From positions 1,426,001-1,490,000 of the forward strand of contig CBDCIZ010000003.1 of assembly GCA_965217685.1 (NCBI GenBank): 64,000 nt of DNA, written 5' to 3'. Below the pieces are notes generated by a model, which made no database searches, was not told the origin of the DNA, and saw only the letters and a program-made list of their open reading frames with translations. How positions within the stretch are numbered: position 1 is the first letter of the stretch; every line of letters starts with the position of its first letter. The DNA is from Aurantimonas sp965217685 (GTDB taxonomy: Bacteria; Pseudomonadota; Alphaproteobacteria; Rhizobiales; Rhizobiaceae). Positions 21,755-31,058 of this stretch are shown here, piece by piece. A program made the translations under genes and the position numbers.

Positions 21755-23203
21755 TCACTTGCCGATACAGAACTGCGAAAACACCACGTCGAGCAGATCT
21801 TCGACGCCGACGCGGCCGGTAAGGGCACCCAGACGATCGGCCGTAAGCCGGAGAGTTTCGGCCCGCATTTCCAGTGGCGCATCAGGCACGGCACGAAATT
21901 CGCCGAGCAGCCGCAGGGCCTCGGCAATGGGAGCACGATGCCGAGTTCGCAGGGGAGTCGCATCAGAGTCGCCGGCAGCGTCCTTCGCCAAAGCGCCGAT
22001 CCGTTCGACAAGCTCGGCCATTCCTTCGCCGGTCTTGACGGAAATGGCAGCATCGAAGGCCCCGCCCGTTCGCTGCCTTCCGATCAGGGCACTCACGTCT
22101 TCGGGTTCCGGGCGGTCGATCTTGGTGCGAATGACAAGAATGCAACGCCGGCCCTGCGCCTGTTCTTCAAGACGGCTTTTGTTGCTTGTCGCTGCCGCGT
22201 CGATCTCGCCAAAAGGCGCGATCTGTTTCACGTGAGTCAAAAGGTCGCCCGTCTGCGTGAGTAGGTCGCCATTTTCATGCGGCTCGACTAGGGCAAGCAC
22301 CAGATCGGCGTCGTCCATCGCCTTGCGGGCCCGCTCGACGCCGATCGCCTCGACCGTGTCGTCGGTGACGCGCATACCCGCCGTGTCGGAAAGACGAACC
22401 GGGATGCCGGCCAGATCGAGCGTGACTTCGATGACGTCGCGTGTCGTGCCGGGAATTTCGGTGACGATCGCCACCTCCCGATCGGCCAGCGCGTTGAGAA
22501 GGCTCGACTTGCCGGCGTTCGGCGCGCCGACGATGACAACCTTGAAACCGTGGCGCAGGACTTCCCCGCGATGGAAAGTCGCGAGATGGACGCTCATTTC
22601 GTCTGCGAGGGCCGCGATGTCGCGATCGATCCCGACGGCGACGTTCGGGTCGACATCATCCTCGTCGGCAAAATCGAACGAGGCTTCGATCATCGCACGG
22701 ATCCGCGTGAGCCGCATGGACCAGCTTTCGTAGAGATCGCGCAGCCGGCCGCCGGCTTCGGCCAGCGCGAGTTTGCGCTGACCTTCGGTGGCGGCGGTGA
22801 TCAGATCGCCCAGGCCCTCCGCTTCGGTCAGGTCGATACGGCCGTTCTCAAAGGCGCGGCGCGTGAACTCGCCGGCTTGCGCGAGACGAACGCCGTCGAT
22901 GGCCGTGATCGCATCGAGGACCGAGGAGACGACGGCGCGGCCGCCGTGCAGGTGAAACTCGACAAGATCTTCGCCGGTAACCGTATTCGGGCCGTCGAAC
23001 GAAAGGACAATGGCGCGATCGAGCGTCGCTCCCTCGGCGTCTCGCAGCCGGCGCAAGCTGGCCCGGCGATCGGGCGGCAGGTCGCCGGCCAGACGTGTGG
23101 CGACGGTCCGCGCCACGGGGCCGCTGACCCGAAGGACGGCGATGCCCGAGGGGAGCGACCCGGAAGACAAGGCTGCGATGGTGTCGGCGGGAAGGGCGAT
23201 CAT
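21755..23203 (-). CDS. mnmE: tRNA modification GTPase MnmE
   Basis: GTPase partner of MnmG. About 482 residues. The N-terminal tetrahydrofolate-binding domain begins DTIAALSSG; the G1 loop GAPNAGKSSLLN is at about 222-233 and the G3 motif DTAG follows. The C-terminal CIGK ends the protein as in the family. Between G3 and G4 (about 310-345) there is an insert of roughly 25 residues compared with E. coli, containing LLTHVKQ encoded by parS site E. ATG 23203 gives the family N-terminus; ATG 23245 would add 14 residues. Confidence 0.95.
   Translation of the reverse strand: MIALPADTIAALSSGSLPSGIAVLRVSGPVARTVATRLAGDLPPDRRASLRRLRDAEGATLDRAIVLSFDGPNTVTGEDLVEFHLHGGRAVVSSVLDAITAIDGVRLAQAGEFTRRAFENGRIDLTEAEGLGDLITAATEGQRKLALAEAGGRLRDLYESWSMRLTRIRAMIEASFDFADEDDVDPNVAVGIDRDIAALADEMSVHLATFHRGEVLRHGFKVVIVGAPNAGKSSLLNALADREVAIVTEIPGTTRDVIEVTLDLAGIPVRLSDTAGMRVTDDTVEAIGVERARKAMDDADLVLALVEPHENGDLLTQTGDLLTHVKQIAPFGEIDAAATSNKSRLEEQAQGRRCILVIRTKIDRPEPEDVSALIGRQRTGGAFDAAISVKTGEGMAELVERIGALAKDAAGDSDATPLRTRHRAPIAEALRLLGEFRAVPDAPLEMRAETLRLTADRLGALTGRVGVEDLLDVVFSQFCIGK
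22224..22239. other. parS site E, inside mnmE
   Basis: TGTTTCACGTGAGTCA: left half perfect, two changes in the right half. It codes LTHVKQ within the extra loop of the MnmE G domain. Confidence 0.8.
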
Positions 23204-23339
23204 GCGCTTCTGCGGGCGGGATCGGTCATCAAGGCTCTTGGGCATCGATTTGGGTCACACTTCGGAGCAAGGCCAGTCGAACCGAGTTCGTGCCTCAGGT
23301 TTGAAGCGAGTTCGCGACGGTGCTCCGGCCGTCCATCAT

Positions 23340-23355
23340 TGTTTCACGTGAGTCG
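23340..23355. other. parS site F
   Basis: GTTTCACGTGAGTC at 23341-23354, same variant as sites E and G, in the gap upstream of mnmE. Confidence 0.8.
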
Positions 23356-23424
23356 CCGTCTTTCACGGAGCCGGCGGATAAAGGGAGCTGCACGATCCGC
23401 AAATCCTGCCCAGCGATCCCGGTT

Positions 23425-23898
23425 TCAGCAGACGGCCCCGACCGTGGCACCGGTGGCGCTGCGCAATTGAAGGGGTGCGCATTCGAACACGTGGCGCGGC
23501 GTGCCGGCGGCCGCCCAGACGGTGGCGAAGGCGAACAGGTCCTCGTCCATGACCGTCGTCAATGTGTCGCTGCCGCCGATCGGCGCCACACCGCCGATGG
23601 CAAAGCCGGTCGCCTCGCGGACGAAGTCGGCATCGGGTCGCTCCAGAGCCTCACCCAGATGCACGGCCATTTTCATTTCGTCCACCCGGTTCGCACCGGA
23701 AACGAGAATGAGATAGGCGCGGCCGCTCTGTTGGCCCCTGAAGACCAGCGATTTCACGATCTGGCCGACCGCGCAACCCACGGCCTTTGCCGCATCTTCC
23801 GCGGTGCGCGATCCTGCGGTCTCGACGATCGCGAGTTTGAGGCCCTTGGCTTCCGCGGCCATCCGGACGCGCGCCACGGCATTGATCGTGTCTGCCAT
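23425..23898 (-). CDS. YbaK/EbsC family protein (aminoacyl-tRNA deacylase type)
   Basis: Protein of 157 residues with the YbaK/aminoacyl-tRNA editing fold. Typical blocks are GQIVKSLVFRG (the lysine is the conserved one), LVSGANRVDEMKMAVHLGE and GFAIGGVAPIG. Members remove mischarged amino acids from tRNA-Pro or related tRNAs. Which substrate it uses cannot be told. ATG 23898 is the start that matches the family; parS sites F and G flank the gene. Confidence 0.85.
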   Translation of the reverse strand: MADTINAVARVRMAAEAKGLKLAIVETAGSRTAEDAAKAVGCAVGQIVKSLVFRGQQSGRAYLILVSGANRVDEMKMAVHLGEALERPDADFVREATGFAIGGVAPIGGSDTLTTVMDEDLFAFATVWAAAGTPRHVFECAPLQLRSATGATVGAVC

Positions 23899-23913
23899 CG
23901 GAGCATGCCTCCC

Positions 23914-23929
23914 CGTTTCACGTGAGTCC
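23914..23929. other. parS site G
   Basis: GTTTCACGTGAGTC at 23915-23928, just upstream of the YbaK-family start codon. Confidence 0.8.
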
Positions 23930-24134
23930 AACGCGGGACTAAGCCCGGCGACCGGGGTCAAAACGATCCCGTGGGCATCTTGTGCCGAGGCTGCCTCACT
24001 TACCCGGTACGGAGCACATCCCTCCAGTCCGAGGCTTCGTGACGGTCAGCAGCGCCGCCGACCGTGCGTTTTCGGCGAACGAACGACATGCTTGTCGTTC
24101 GAAAGCTGTTCAATCCGGCGCGGCGCGATGTGCC

Positions 24135-25394
24135 CTACGTGTTCATCTGATCGAAGAAGTCGCCGTTCGACTTGGTTTGCTTGAGCTTGTCGTTGAGGAA
24201 CTCGATCGCGTCGGTCGTGCCCATGGGCGCAAGAATGCGGCGCAGCACGAAGATCTTCTGGAGTTCGTTCTTCGGAACCAGGAGGTCTTCCTTGCGCGTG
24301 CCGGATTTGAGGATGTCGAGAGCCGGATAGACGCGCTTGTCGGCGACCTTGCGGTCGAGCACGATTTCGGAATTGCCGGTGCCCTTGAACTCCTCGAAGA
24401 TGACCTCGTCCATGCGGCTGCCGGTGTCGATCAGCGCGGTCGCGATGATGGTCAGCGAGCCGCCTTCCTCGATGTTGCGCGCCGCGCCGAAAAAGCGCTT
24501 CGGACGTTGGAGCGCATTCGCATCGACGCCGCCGGTCAGCACCTTGCCGGACGAGGGAACGACGGTGTTGTAGGCGCGACCGAGGCGGGTGATGGAGTCG
24601 AGGAGAATGACCACGTCGCGGCCGTGCTCGACGAGGCGTTTGGCCTTTTCGATGACCATCTCGGCGACCGCCACATGGCGCTGGGCCGGCTCGTCGAAGG
24701 TCGAGGACACGACCTCGCCCTTCACCGACCGCTGCATGTCCGTCACTTCCTCCGGCCGCTCGTCGATGAGCAGAACGATGAGATAGCATTCGGGATGGTT
24801 GGCGGTGATCGAATGGGCGATGTTCTGCAGGAGCACGGTCTTGCCGGTGCGCGGCTGCGCCACGATCAGCGCGCGCTGGCCCTTGCCGAGCGGCGCCACG
24901 AGATCGATCACCCGTGCTGACATGTCCTTCTTGGGTGCCGGATCGTCCAGCTCCATGCGGAACCGCTCTGTCGGGTAAAGCGGCGTCAGATTGTCGAAAT
25001 GGCTCTTGTGCTTGATCCGCTCGGGGTCGTCGAAATTGATCGTGTTGACCTTGAGGAGGGCGAAATAGCGCTCGCCATCCTTGGGCCCGCGGATCGGGCC
25101 CTCGACCGTATCGCCGGTCTTCAGCTGAAATTTGCGGATTTGCGAAGGCGACACGTAAATGTCGTCGGGGCCGGGCAGGTAGTTGGCGTCGGGCGAGCGC
25201 AGAAAGGCAAAACCGTCCTGCAGGATTTCGACGACGCCCTCACCGACGATCTCGACTTCCTGGGAGGCAAGCTGCTTGAGAATCGCGAAAAGCAGTTCCT
25301 GCTTGCGCAGGACGGAGGCATTTTCGACCCCGTTCTCCTCGGCGAAGGCGATGAGTTCGGGGGCGCTTTTGTTCTTGAGGTCCTGAAGCTTCAT
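24135..25394 (-). CDS. rho: Transcription termination factor Rho
   Basis: Hexameric RNA-dependent ATPase that ends transcription. Length 419 residues. N-terminal domain MKLQDLKNKSAPELIAFAEE; RNA-binding cold-shock-like domain with GFAFLRSPDANYLPGPDDIYVS; P-loop QPRTGKT at about 178-184; VILLDSITRLGRAYN and the Q- and R-loops further on. ATG 25394 is the family start. Upstream lies an unusually long 521-bp gap, consistent with a leader through which Rho is often autoregulated. Confidence 0.97.
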   Translation of the reverse strand: MKLQDLKNKSAPELIAFAEENGVENASVLRKQELLFAILKQLASQEVEIVGEGVVEILQDGFAFLRSPDANYLPGPDDIYVSPSQIRKFQLKTGDTVEGPIRGPKDGERYFALLKVNTINFDDPERIKHKSHFDNLTPLYPTERFRMELDDPAPKKDMSARVIDLVAPLGKGQRALIVAQPRTGKTVLLQNIAHSITANHPECYLIVLLIDERPEEVTDMQRSVKGEVVSSTFDEPAQRHVAVAEMVIEKAKRLVEHGRDVVILLDSITRLGRAYNTVVPSSGKVLTGGVDANALQRPKRFFGAARNIEEGGSLTIIATALIDTGSRMDEVIFEEFKGTGNSEIVLDRKVADKRVYPALDILKSGTRKEDLLVPKNELQKIFVLRRILAPMGTTDAIEFLNDKLKQTKSNGDFFDQMNT

Positions 25395-25803
25395 ACGGAC
25401 TGGGACTCTTTGTGGTGGGGTTCGCCCGCCGACCTCGCAATGTCGGCCTCGCGATCGAGGCAGCTACGGCGGCGGGAACGGAACGTCGTCAGGGAGATCG
25501 GAAGGCGGAGCCGGCAATTCTAGGCTTGAAGATGCTAGATCGGTCTGCGGCGAAGTCGGAGCGGCGCGAACGGCCATCCGAAACGTCTTCGAAAGGTGGG
25601 ATACGATTTTTACATACGACCGGCTCGACCCGAATGCAAGTGAATTTGCCGCCGGCCGAGGCAATCGCCCAGGACGATCGCGACGGGTCGGCCGATGGCC
25701 GCCGGCGGAGCTGGGCAGGTATTCTCAGCCCAAGGATCACCGATCAGGCGAACAAGATTTCAGGATGAACGCGGCACATCTGGGGTCGGGCCGTTATAGC
25801 GTC
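25395..25803. other. Long upstream region of rho
   Basis: About 410 bp without a recognisable protein. On the minus strand TTGCAT-N17-TATGTA near 25605-25640 is a weak promoter candidate for rho, which would leave a leader of about 200 bases. Confidence 0.35.
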
Positions 25804-25845
25804 GCCCTAATACTTCGCTAACCATACTGAGCGAAGTATTAGGGC
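25804..25845. repeat. Perfect 16-bp inverted repeat upstream of a response regulator
   Basis: GCCCTAATACTTCGCT (25804-25819) and its exact reverse complement (25830-25845) flank a 10-bp spacer. The element is AT-richer than its surroundings, lies 71 bp before the response regulator and about 410 bp upstream of rho, and has no T-run. It may be an operator, an RNA hairpin or a small repeat element. Confidence 0.75.
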
Positions 25846-25915
25846 AAGCCATCGAATTTTCGTCAAATTTGTCGGGTCGGCGGAAACCTTTGTCGCCGTC
25901 GCCGGTTGATCCGCC

Positions 25916-26308
25916 ATGAGACAGGATCAAACCCATCACAACATCGCGGTTCTCGTCGTCGAGGACGATCCGTTCCTTCGTCTCGATGCCGTCGACATGG
26001 TGGAGGAGGCGGGCTTTCTTGCCTATGAGGCGGCAAACGCCCAGGAGGCGATCGTGCAGCTCGAGACCCATCCCGAAATCGGGATCCTGTTCACCGACGT
26101 CGACATGCCCGGTCATATGAACGGACTGCGCCTCGCCTACTATGTCCACGATCGCTGGCCGCCGGTACGGATCGTGGTGACGTCCGGCCACCATCTGCTC
26201 CAAAACCGAGATCTTCCCGACCACGGTAAATTCTTCGCCAAACCCTATCCGCATGATCAGGTCACCCGAACGCTGCAGAGTTTTTGCCGGCCAAACACCT
26301 CGGCCTGA
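25916..26308 (+). CDS. Single-domain response regulator
   Basis: Receiver domain protein of 130 residues without output domain. Acidic cluster E16-D17-D18, predicted phosphoacceptor D61 in ILFTDVDMPG, the TSGH block near 89 and conserved lysine K109 in FFAKPYP. This pattern is typical of the CheY-like regulators common in rhizobia. No kinase gene is adjacent. The 16-bp inverted repeat upstream is a possible control element. Confidence 0.88.
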   Translation: MRQDQTHHNIAVLVVEDDPFLRLDAVDMVEEAGFLAYEAANAQEAIVQLETHPEIGILFTDVDMPGHMNGLRLAYYVHDRWPPVRIVVTSGHHLLQNRDLPDHGKFFAKPYPHDQVTRTLQSFCRPNTSA

Positions 26309-26356
26309 GCGACCGTCGTTCGGTTTAGGCTATGCACACCGCCGATCAGCATGGCG

Positions 26357-26899
26357 TCAGATCGCGCGATCGATAAGGCCGAGCGCCGTCAGCGCGCGTT
26401 CCACGACCTCGTCCGGCGAAGCGTCGACCTGAATGACGACGCCGTCCTCGGCGTCGTCCAACGGCTCCAGCGTGTCGAACTGCGATTTCAGCAGGGACTT
26501 CGGCATGAAATGTCCCTCGCGCCGGGCCATGCGTTCGTCGATCATGTCGATGGCGCCCGTCAGGGCCACGAAGCGCACATGGGCCTTGGCCTCGCGCAAG
26601 ACGTCGCGGTAGCGCACGTTGAGGGCCGAGCAGGTGATCACCAGCGATCCGCCCTGTTCGGCTTTCGACGTGATGTGATCACGGATCGCGGCGAGCCATG
26701 GCGCCCGGTCCGCGTCGTCGAGCGGGTGGCCGGATTGCATCTTCTCGATATTGGCCCTGGAATGGAATGCGTCGGCCTCGGCAAAAGGCCAGCCCAGCCG
26801 GGCGGCAAGACCTTTCGCCGTGGTCGTCTTGCCGACGCCGGAGGGACCCATGACGATCAAGGCCACCGGCTCATGCGGCGGTGTCACGGCTTGCGTCAT
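26357..26899 (-). CDS. gntK: Gluconokinase
   Basis: Phosphorylates D-gluconate with ATP to 6-phosphogluconate. Length 180 residues. The P-loop GPSGVGKTT is at 18-26; ADAFHSRANIEKMQSGHPL and DRAPWLAAI are characteristic of the thermoresistant gluconokinase family, as are CSALNVRYRDVLR and GHFMPKSLLKSQFDTLE. ATG 26899 has GGAAGGGAAC upstream. It lies alone between the response regulator (convergent) and hemJ. Confidence 0.92.
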   Translation of the reverse strand: MTQAVTPPHEPVALIVMGPSGVGKTTTAKGLAARLGWPFAEADAFHSRANIEKMQSGHPLDDADRAPWLAAIRDHITSKAEQGGSLVITCSALNVRYRDVLREAKAHVRFVALTGAIDMIDERMARREGHFMPKSLLKSQFDTLEPLDDAEDGVVIQVDASPDEVVERALTALGLIDRAI

Positions 26900-27072
26900 C
26901 GGCGTTCCCTTCCGGCAGCTTATCGAGAATATGGTCGCTTCGAGACCGTGACGTCGGCGGCAGGCGCCGCACAGCAAGGCGTCTGCAACGAAAGTACACC
27001 GGCCGTTGCATCGCCGGCCGAAGCCCTGGCAAGCCTCTAAAGCCCAACAGCGCCCCAAAGCAACCCGAAAGC

Positions 27073-27702
27073 TCAGAACGGCTTGACGATCGCCAGAACG
27101 AGAATCAGCGCCAGGAGCACCGCCGGCACCTCGTTCATCAGCCGCCAGAATTTCGACGACTGGCGCAGTTCCCCCCGCGCAAACCGCCTGGTCGACCCGG
27201 CGTAGAAGCCGTGAACGCCCGACATGACGACGACGAGGGCGATCTTGGCGTGCAGCCAGCCATTGCCGCCGTCCATGGTGAACCAGCCCCCCTTGGTGGC
27301 GAGCCAGAGCCCCAACACCCAGGTGACCAGCATCGAGGGCGTCATGATGCCCTTCAGGAGCCGGCGTTCCATGGTCTTGAAGGTCTCGGCCTGGGGCGCA
27401 TTCGCGCCGCATTCGGTGTGATAGACGAACAACCGCGGCAGATAGAGCATCCCCGCCATCCAGGCGACGATGAAGAAGACGTGGGCGGCCTTCACCCAGA
27501 GAAGGGCGCTGTCCGGCACGGCGAGGAACAGTGCCGCGACGAGGGCTGCGGCAACGATGAGAAAGACAATCGTGCGGCCGGTATTGGGCTTGGTCGCAGT
27601 GGTTTTGTTCGTAGCCGACGTCGGTCCCGTGCGTCCGGAACCGGAACCGCCCGATTTCGCCCTGCCCGGCGGCCGTCCGTAGGATTTCGACTTGCCGCTC
27701 AT
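27073..27702 (-). CDS. hemJ: Protoporphyrinogen oxidase HemJ
   Basis: Membrane enzyme for the penultimate step of haem synthesis. Length 209 residues, longer than usual because of a 40-residue basic, Gly/Pro/Ser/Thr-rich head. Four hydrophobic helices follow. Family blocks are KAAHVFFIVAWMAGMLYLPRLFVYH (its histidines bind haem in homologues), MERRLLKGIMTPSMLVTW and LKGI-type loops, ending LMNEVPAVLLALILVLAIVKPF. The ATG overlaps the hemE stop by 4 bp (ATGA), so the two are coupled. Confidence 0.92.
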   Translation of the reverse strand: MSGKSKSYGRPPGRAKSGGSGSGRTGPTSATNKTTATKPNTGRTIVFLIVAAALVAALFLAVPDSALLWVKAAHVFFIVAWMAGMLYLPRLFVYHTECGANAPQAETFKTMERRLLKGIMTPSMLVTWVLGLWLATKGGWFTMDGGNGWLHAKIALVVVMSGVHGFYAGSTRRFARGELRQSSKFWRLMNEVPAVLLALILVLAIVKPF

Positions 27703-28727
27703 GACGTCCTCGATCGAATGCGCTCAACCAGCGCCTCGACGTGCTCGATCGGCGCATTCGGCGTGATGCCGTGGCCGAGATTGAAGATCAGCGGCCCGTC
27801 ACCGAGCCCGTCGAGGATGCGGTCGATCCCGTCCTCGAGCGCCTTGCCGCCGGCGATCAGCCGCAGCGGGTCGAGATTGCCCTGCACGGCACCACCCTTT
27901 TGCAGGCGCTGCGCCTGGCTGAGCGGCACCGACCAGTCGAGGCCGACGCCATTTACCCCGGTTTTTTCGCGATAGCCATCGAGCAGCGAACCGGCGCCCT
28001 TGGCAAAGCCGATGATCCTGGCGTCCGGCACGATCGCGCGGATCGTTTCGACCATAAAGGCGACCGGCTTGACCGCGTAATCCTCGAAGGCCACTTCATC
28101 GAGCACCCCCGCCCAGGAATCGAAGATCTGGACGCAGTCGGCGCCGGCCTGAAGCTGCCGGATGAGATACTGCGCGCCCATCTCGGCCAGCAGATAAAGC
28201 AGCTTCTCCATCTCTTCGGGATGCTGGTAGCCGAACAATCGCGCCGGCGCCTGATCGGGCGTGCCGTGGCCGGCGATCATGTAGGTGGCCACCGTCCAGG
28301 GCGCGCCGCAAAAGCCGATCAGCGTCGTCTCGTCGGGCAGTTCCGCCCGCAGCCGCGCCACGGTCGCGATGACCGGAGCCAGATGCGTCTCGGCGCGGCC
28401 CGGATCGAGCCTGGCGATCTCGTCGGCCCGGATCGGCGTCAGCTTGGGTCCCTCGCCGGTGACGAAATGCAGGCCGCGATCGAGCGCATCGGGAATGACC
28501 AGAATATCGGAGAACAGGATCGCCGCGTCGAAGCCGAAGCGGCGAATCGGTTGCAACGTGACCTCAGTGGCCAGATCCGGATTGTAGCACAAATCCAGGA
28601 ACCCGCCGGCATTTTCCCGCGTCGCCCGATACTCGGGCAGGTAACGCCCGGCCTGTCGCATCAACCACACAGGAGGCGGAAACACGCGTTCGCCTTCGAG
28701 AACCCTCAACAGCTTTCGCGTCGTCAT
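27699..28727 (-). CDS. hemE: Uroporphyrinogen decarboxylase
   Basis: Converts uroporphyrinogen III to coproporphyrinogen III. Length 342 residues. RQAGRYLPEYR at 24-34 is the signature; GFCGAPWTVATYMI and NLGHGITPNAPIEHV near the C-terminus are also conserved. It overlaps hemJ by 4 bp. In alphaproteobacteria hemE is the usual neighbour of the chromosomal origin, here on its left side. Confidence 0.97.
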   Translation of the reverse strand: MTTRKLLRVLEGERVFPPPVWLMRQAGRYLPEYRATRENAGGFLDLCYNPDLATEVTLQPIRRFGFDAAILFSDILVIPDALDRGLHFVTGEGPKLTPIRADEIARLDPGRAETHLAPVIATVARLRAELPDETTLIGFCGAPWTVATYMIAGHGTPDQAPARLFGYQHPEEMEKLLYLLAEMGAQYLIRQLQAGADCVQIFDSWAGVLDEVAFEDYAVKPVAFMVETIRAIVPDARIIGFAKGAGSLLDGYREKTGVNGVGLDWSVPLSQAQRLQKGGAVQGNLDPLRLIAGGKALEDGIDRILDGLGDGPLIFNLGHGITPNAPIEHVEALVERIRSRTS

Positions 28728-29316
28728 CCGGTCCCGACTCCCGTTTTCATAAAAGAAAAGATTCCGAAGGAAATCTTGTTTTTGATTCTATGACTCGGTG
28801 GATAGTGCGAATTCACAGGCAGCGGAAGAGGGCTGGCGGGCAACGAAACTCCACAGGCTTGCAGTATCTTTCAAACGAGGGACCGGGCGCAGAAACGGGG
28901 ATGAACGTGTTTTCGTCAGACCTGCCAGATGCTTGGCTGCGGCTGACGCAAGGCGATTGCCGGAGATGACCTGTTGATGACCTGTCGATGGACTGGGAAT
29001 CCGCGTGGAAAGAGCGCAGGCGTACACAAATCCCCCCAAGCTCCACCCACAAGCGGAACGCGTCGGGGATTGTGGACGATGACGGTTTTATGAACCGCTC
29101 GCCCGTCCGGCCGATCGAACCGGCCGTTGACCCGTTCTCAACCCACAGCCCGGCGAGAGTATCGGGCATGGATCGCGGCACGCCCTTGCCTTTGCCAACC
29201 GAATCGAATCCGTGCCTCTGCTTGGGCCGGGATTCCCGACGGACGATTGGCCACGGGACCGCGCAGGGTCTATCAAGCGCTGGAACAATGAAGATTGTCT
29301 TAAAAAGGGAGTGAAT
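28728..29316. other. oriC: Candidate chromosomal replication origin (oriC)
   Basis: This 589-bp gene-free region lies between divergent hemE and maf, the place of oriC in Caulobacter and rhizobia. An AT-rich stretch at 28744-28793 with the pair AAGATT/AATCTT could be the unwinding element. Degenerate DnaA boxes are present: GGTGGATAG (28797-28805), GAATTCACA (28809-28817) and TGTGGACGA (29071-29079), each 7 of 9. Perfect boxes are absent. Gene orientation changes here and parS sites cluster nearby. Position is the main argument; function is inferred. Confidence 0.65.
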
Positions 29317-29916
29317 ATGGCCAAGGGCATCGTCCTCGCCTCGGGCAGCGTCCATCGTAGGGAACTCTTGAAGAACGCCGGCATCGACTTCACCGTCGAG
29401 CCCTGCGATCTCGACGAACGTTCCATCGAGGCGCCGCTGGTCGAATCCGGCGTCGGCCCGGATGATGTCGCGGCCGTTCTCGCCGAAGCCAAGGCCACCG
29501 ACGTGTCCGAGCGCCACCCGAACGAGATCGTCATCGGCGCCGACCAGACACTCTCGCTGGGTGACGAGGTCTTCCACAAGCCGGCCAACATGGAGGAGGC
29601 GAGGAAGTCGCTCCTGAAGCTGTCCGGCCGGACCCACCGGCTCAACAGCGCGGTGGTGCTGGTCGAAAAGGGCGTCGTCACCTGGCGTCATGTGGCGACC
29701 GCCGAGATTACCTTGCGCCCCCTCGACCCGGGGTTCATCGGCCGCTATCTCGCGAGCGCCGGCCAGAAGGCGCTGACCAGCGTCGGCGGCTACCAGATCG
29801 AGAAGGAGGGCATTCAGTTGATCGAGACGATCGCGGGCGATTATTTCACCATTATCGGCCTGCCGCTGCTGCCGCTTCTGGCGGAACTGAGAAAGCGTGG
29901 CGAGATTGATGGCTGA
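29317..29916 (+). CDS. maf: Maf family nucleotide pyrophosphatase
   Basis: Hydrolyses nucleoside triphosphates, including modified ones, to monophosphates. Length 199 residues. The N-terminal ASGSVHRRELL is the Maf signature; GADQTL, the metal-binding EKEG near the C-terminus and NSAVVLVEKG are conserved. ATG 29317 follows AAAAAGGGAGTGAAT. First gene rightward of the presumed origin; aroE begins before it ends. Confidence 0.93.
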   Translation: MAKGIVLASGSVHRRELLKNAGIDFTVEPCDLDERSIEAPLVESGVGPDDVAAVLAEAKATDVSERHPNEIVIGADQTLSLGDEVFHKPANMEEARKSLLKLSGRTHRLNSAVVLVEKGVVTWRHVATAEITLRPLDPGFIGRYLASAGQKALTSVGGYQIEKEGIQLIETIAGDYFTIIGLPLLPLLAELRKRGEIDG

Positions 29917-30883
29917 CGGGACGCCGGACACCGAATGGACGCCGAAACCCTATGTTTCGGGCGAGGCGCGGCCGCGTGGCGAGGGCTCGATCTTCGATCC
30001 CTTGGCCCGAAAGGCCAGCGAGGACGGCCTGAAAGCCTTCGTGACCGGCTGGCCGGTCTGGCACTCGCGCTCGCCGACGATCCACACGACCTGGCTCGCC
30101 GAATTCGGTCTTGCCGGCAGCTATGCTCGCGTCGGCGTTCCGCCCGAGGAGATCGTCGAGTTTTTGGGCACCTTGCGCGAAAAGGGGTTCGTCGGCGGGA
30201 ACGTCACCGTGCCGCACAAGGTCACCGCCTATGATGCGGTGGCGCGCCGGGATGCGGCGGCCGGAGCGATCGGCGCGGTCAATACGCTGTGGTTCGAGGG
30301 CGACGATCTCGTCGGCGGCAACACCGATGCCTACGGATTTTCGGCCAATCTCGACGAGCGCCTGCCCGGTTGGGCCGACGCCGAAACCGCTGTCGTGCTC
30401 GGCGCGGGTGGCGCGGCCCGCGCGGTGACCTTCTCGCTCCTCGAACGCGGCGTCAAAAGCGTGCGCATCGTCAACCGCACCCTGTCGCGGGCCGAGGAGC
30501 TCGTCGCCCGCTTCGGCCCGAAGGTCTCCGCCCATTGCGAGACGGCGCGCGAGGTCGAATTCGCCGAAGCCGATCTCGTCGTCAACACCGTGCCGATCGC
30601 GCCGCCGGACCCCGACGAGGGCGAACGGCCGGACTGGGTTCTGAGGAGACTCCCCGAACTCTCGGCACTGAAGGACGACGCCCTCGTCACCGACATCGTC
30701 TATGTGCCGCTGCAAACGCCGATCCTGCAAGCCGCCGAGCAGCGCGGCCTGCGCACGGCCGACGGTCTCGGCATGCTGCTGCACCAGGCGGTGCCGGGCT
30801 TCGAACGCTGGTTCGGCCAGCGTCCGACGGTCGGCGAAACGCTGCGGGCGAAGATCGTCCGCGACATTGCGAGCGGCGTTTGA
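29909..30883 (+). CDS. aroE: Shikimate dehydrogenase
   Basis: NADP-dependent reduction of 3-dehydroshikimate in aromatic amino acid synthesis. About 324 residues, roughly 40 longer than usual because of an N-terminal head rich in Pro/Gly. Shikimate site HSRSP at 52-56; catalytic NVTVPHK at 98-104; NADP loop GAGGAARAV near 165. ATG 29909 overlaps the maf end by 8 bp; GTG 29897 is an alternative. Confidence 0.94.
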   Translation: MADGTPDTEWTPKPYVSGEARPRGEGSIFDPLARKASEDGLKAFVTGWPVWHSRSPTIHTTWLAEFGLAGSYARVGVPPEEIVEFLGTLREKGFVGGNVTVPHKVTAYDAVARRDAAAGAIGAVNTLWFEGDDLVGGNTDAYGFSANLDERLPGWADAETAVVLGAGGAARAVTFSLLERGVKSVRIVNRTLSRAEELVARFGPKVSAHCETAREVEFAEADLVVNTVPIAPPDPDEGERPDWVLRRLPELSALKDDALVTDIVYVPLQTPILQAAEQRGLRTADGLGMLLHQAVPGFERWFGQRPTVGETLRAKIVRDIASGV

Positions 30884-31058
30884 GCGGGCCGGTGTTTGAT
30901 GAAGAGAGACGGGCCGAAGGGTGGACGGCGTTGGTTGGCCAATCTCCGGCCGGCAGGCCGGCGAAGTGCCGTTTGTCATCCAGGGTCCGGGAAGCGGTCC
31001 GTCCCGATCCGGCAATGCGGTCAGGCCCGCAACGGCGAATGATCGAAGGAGGTGTTTG

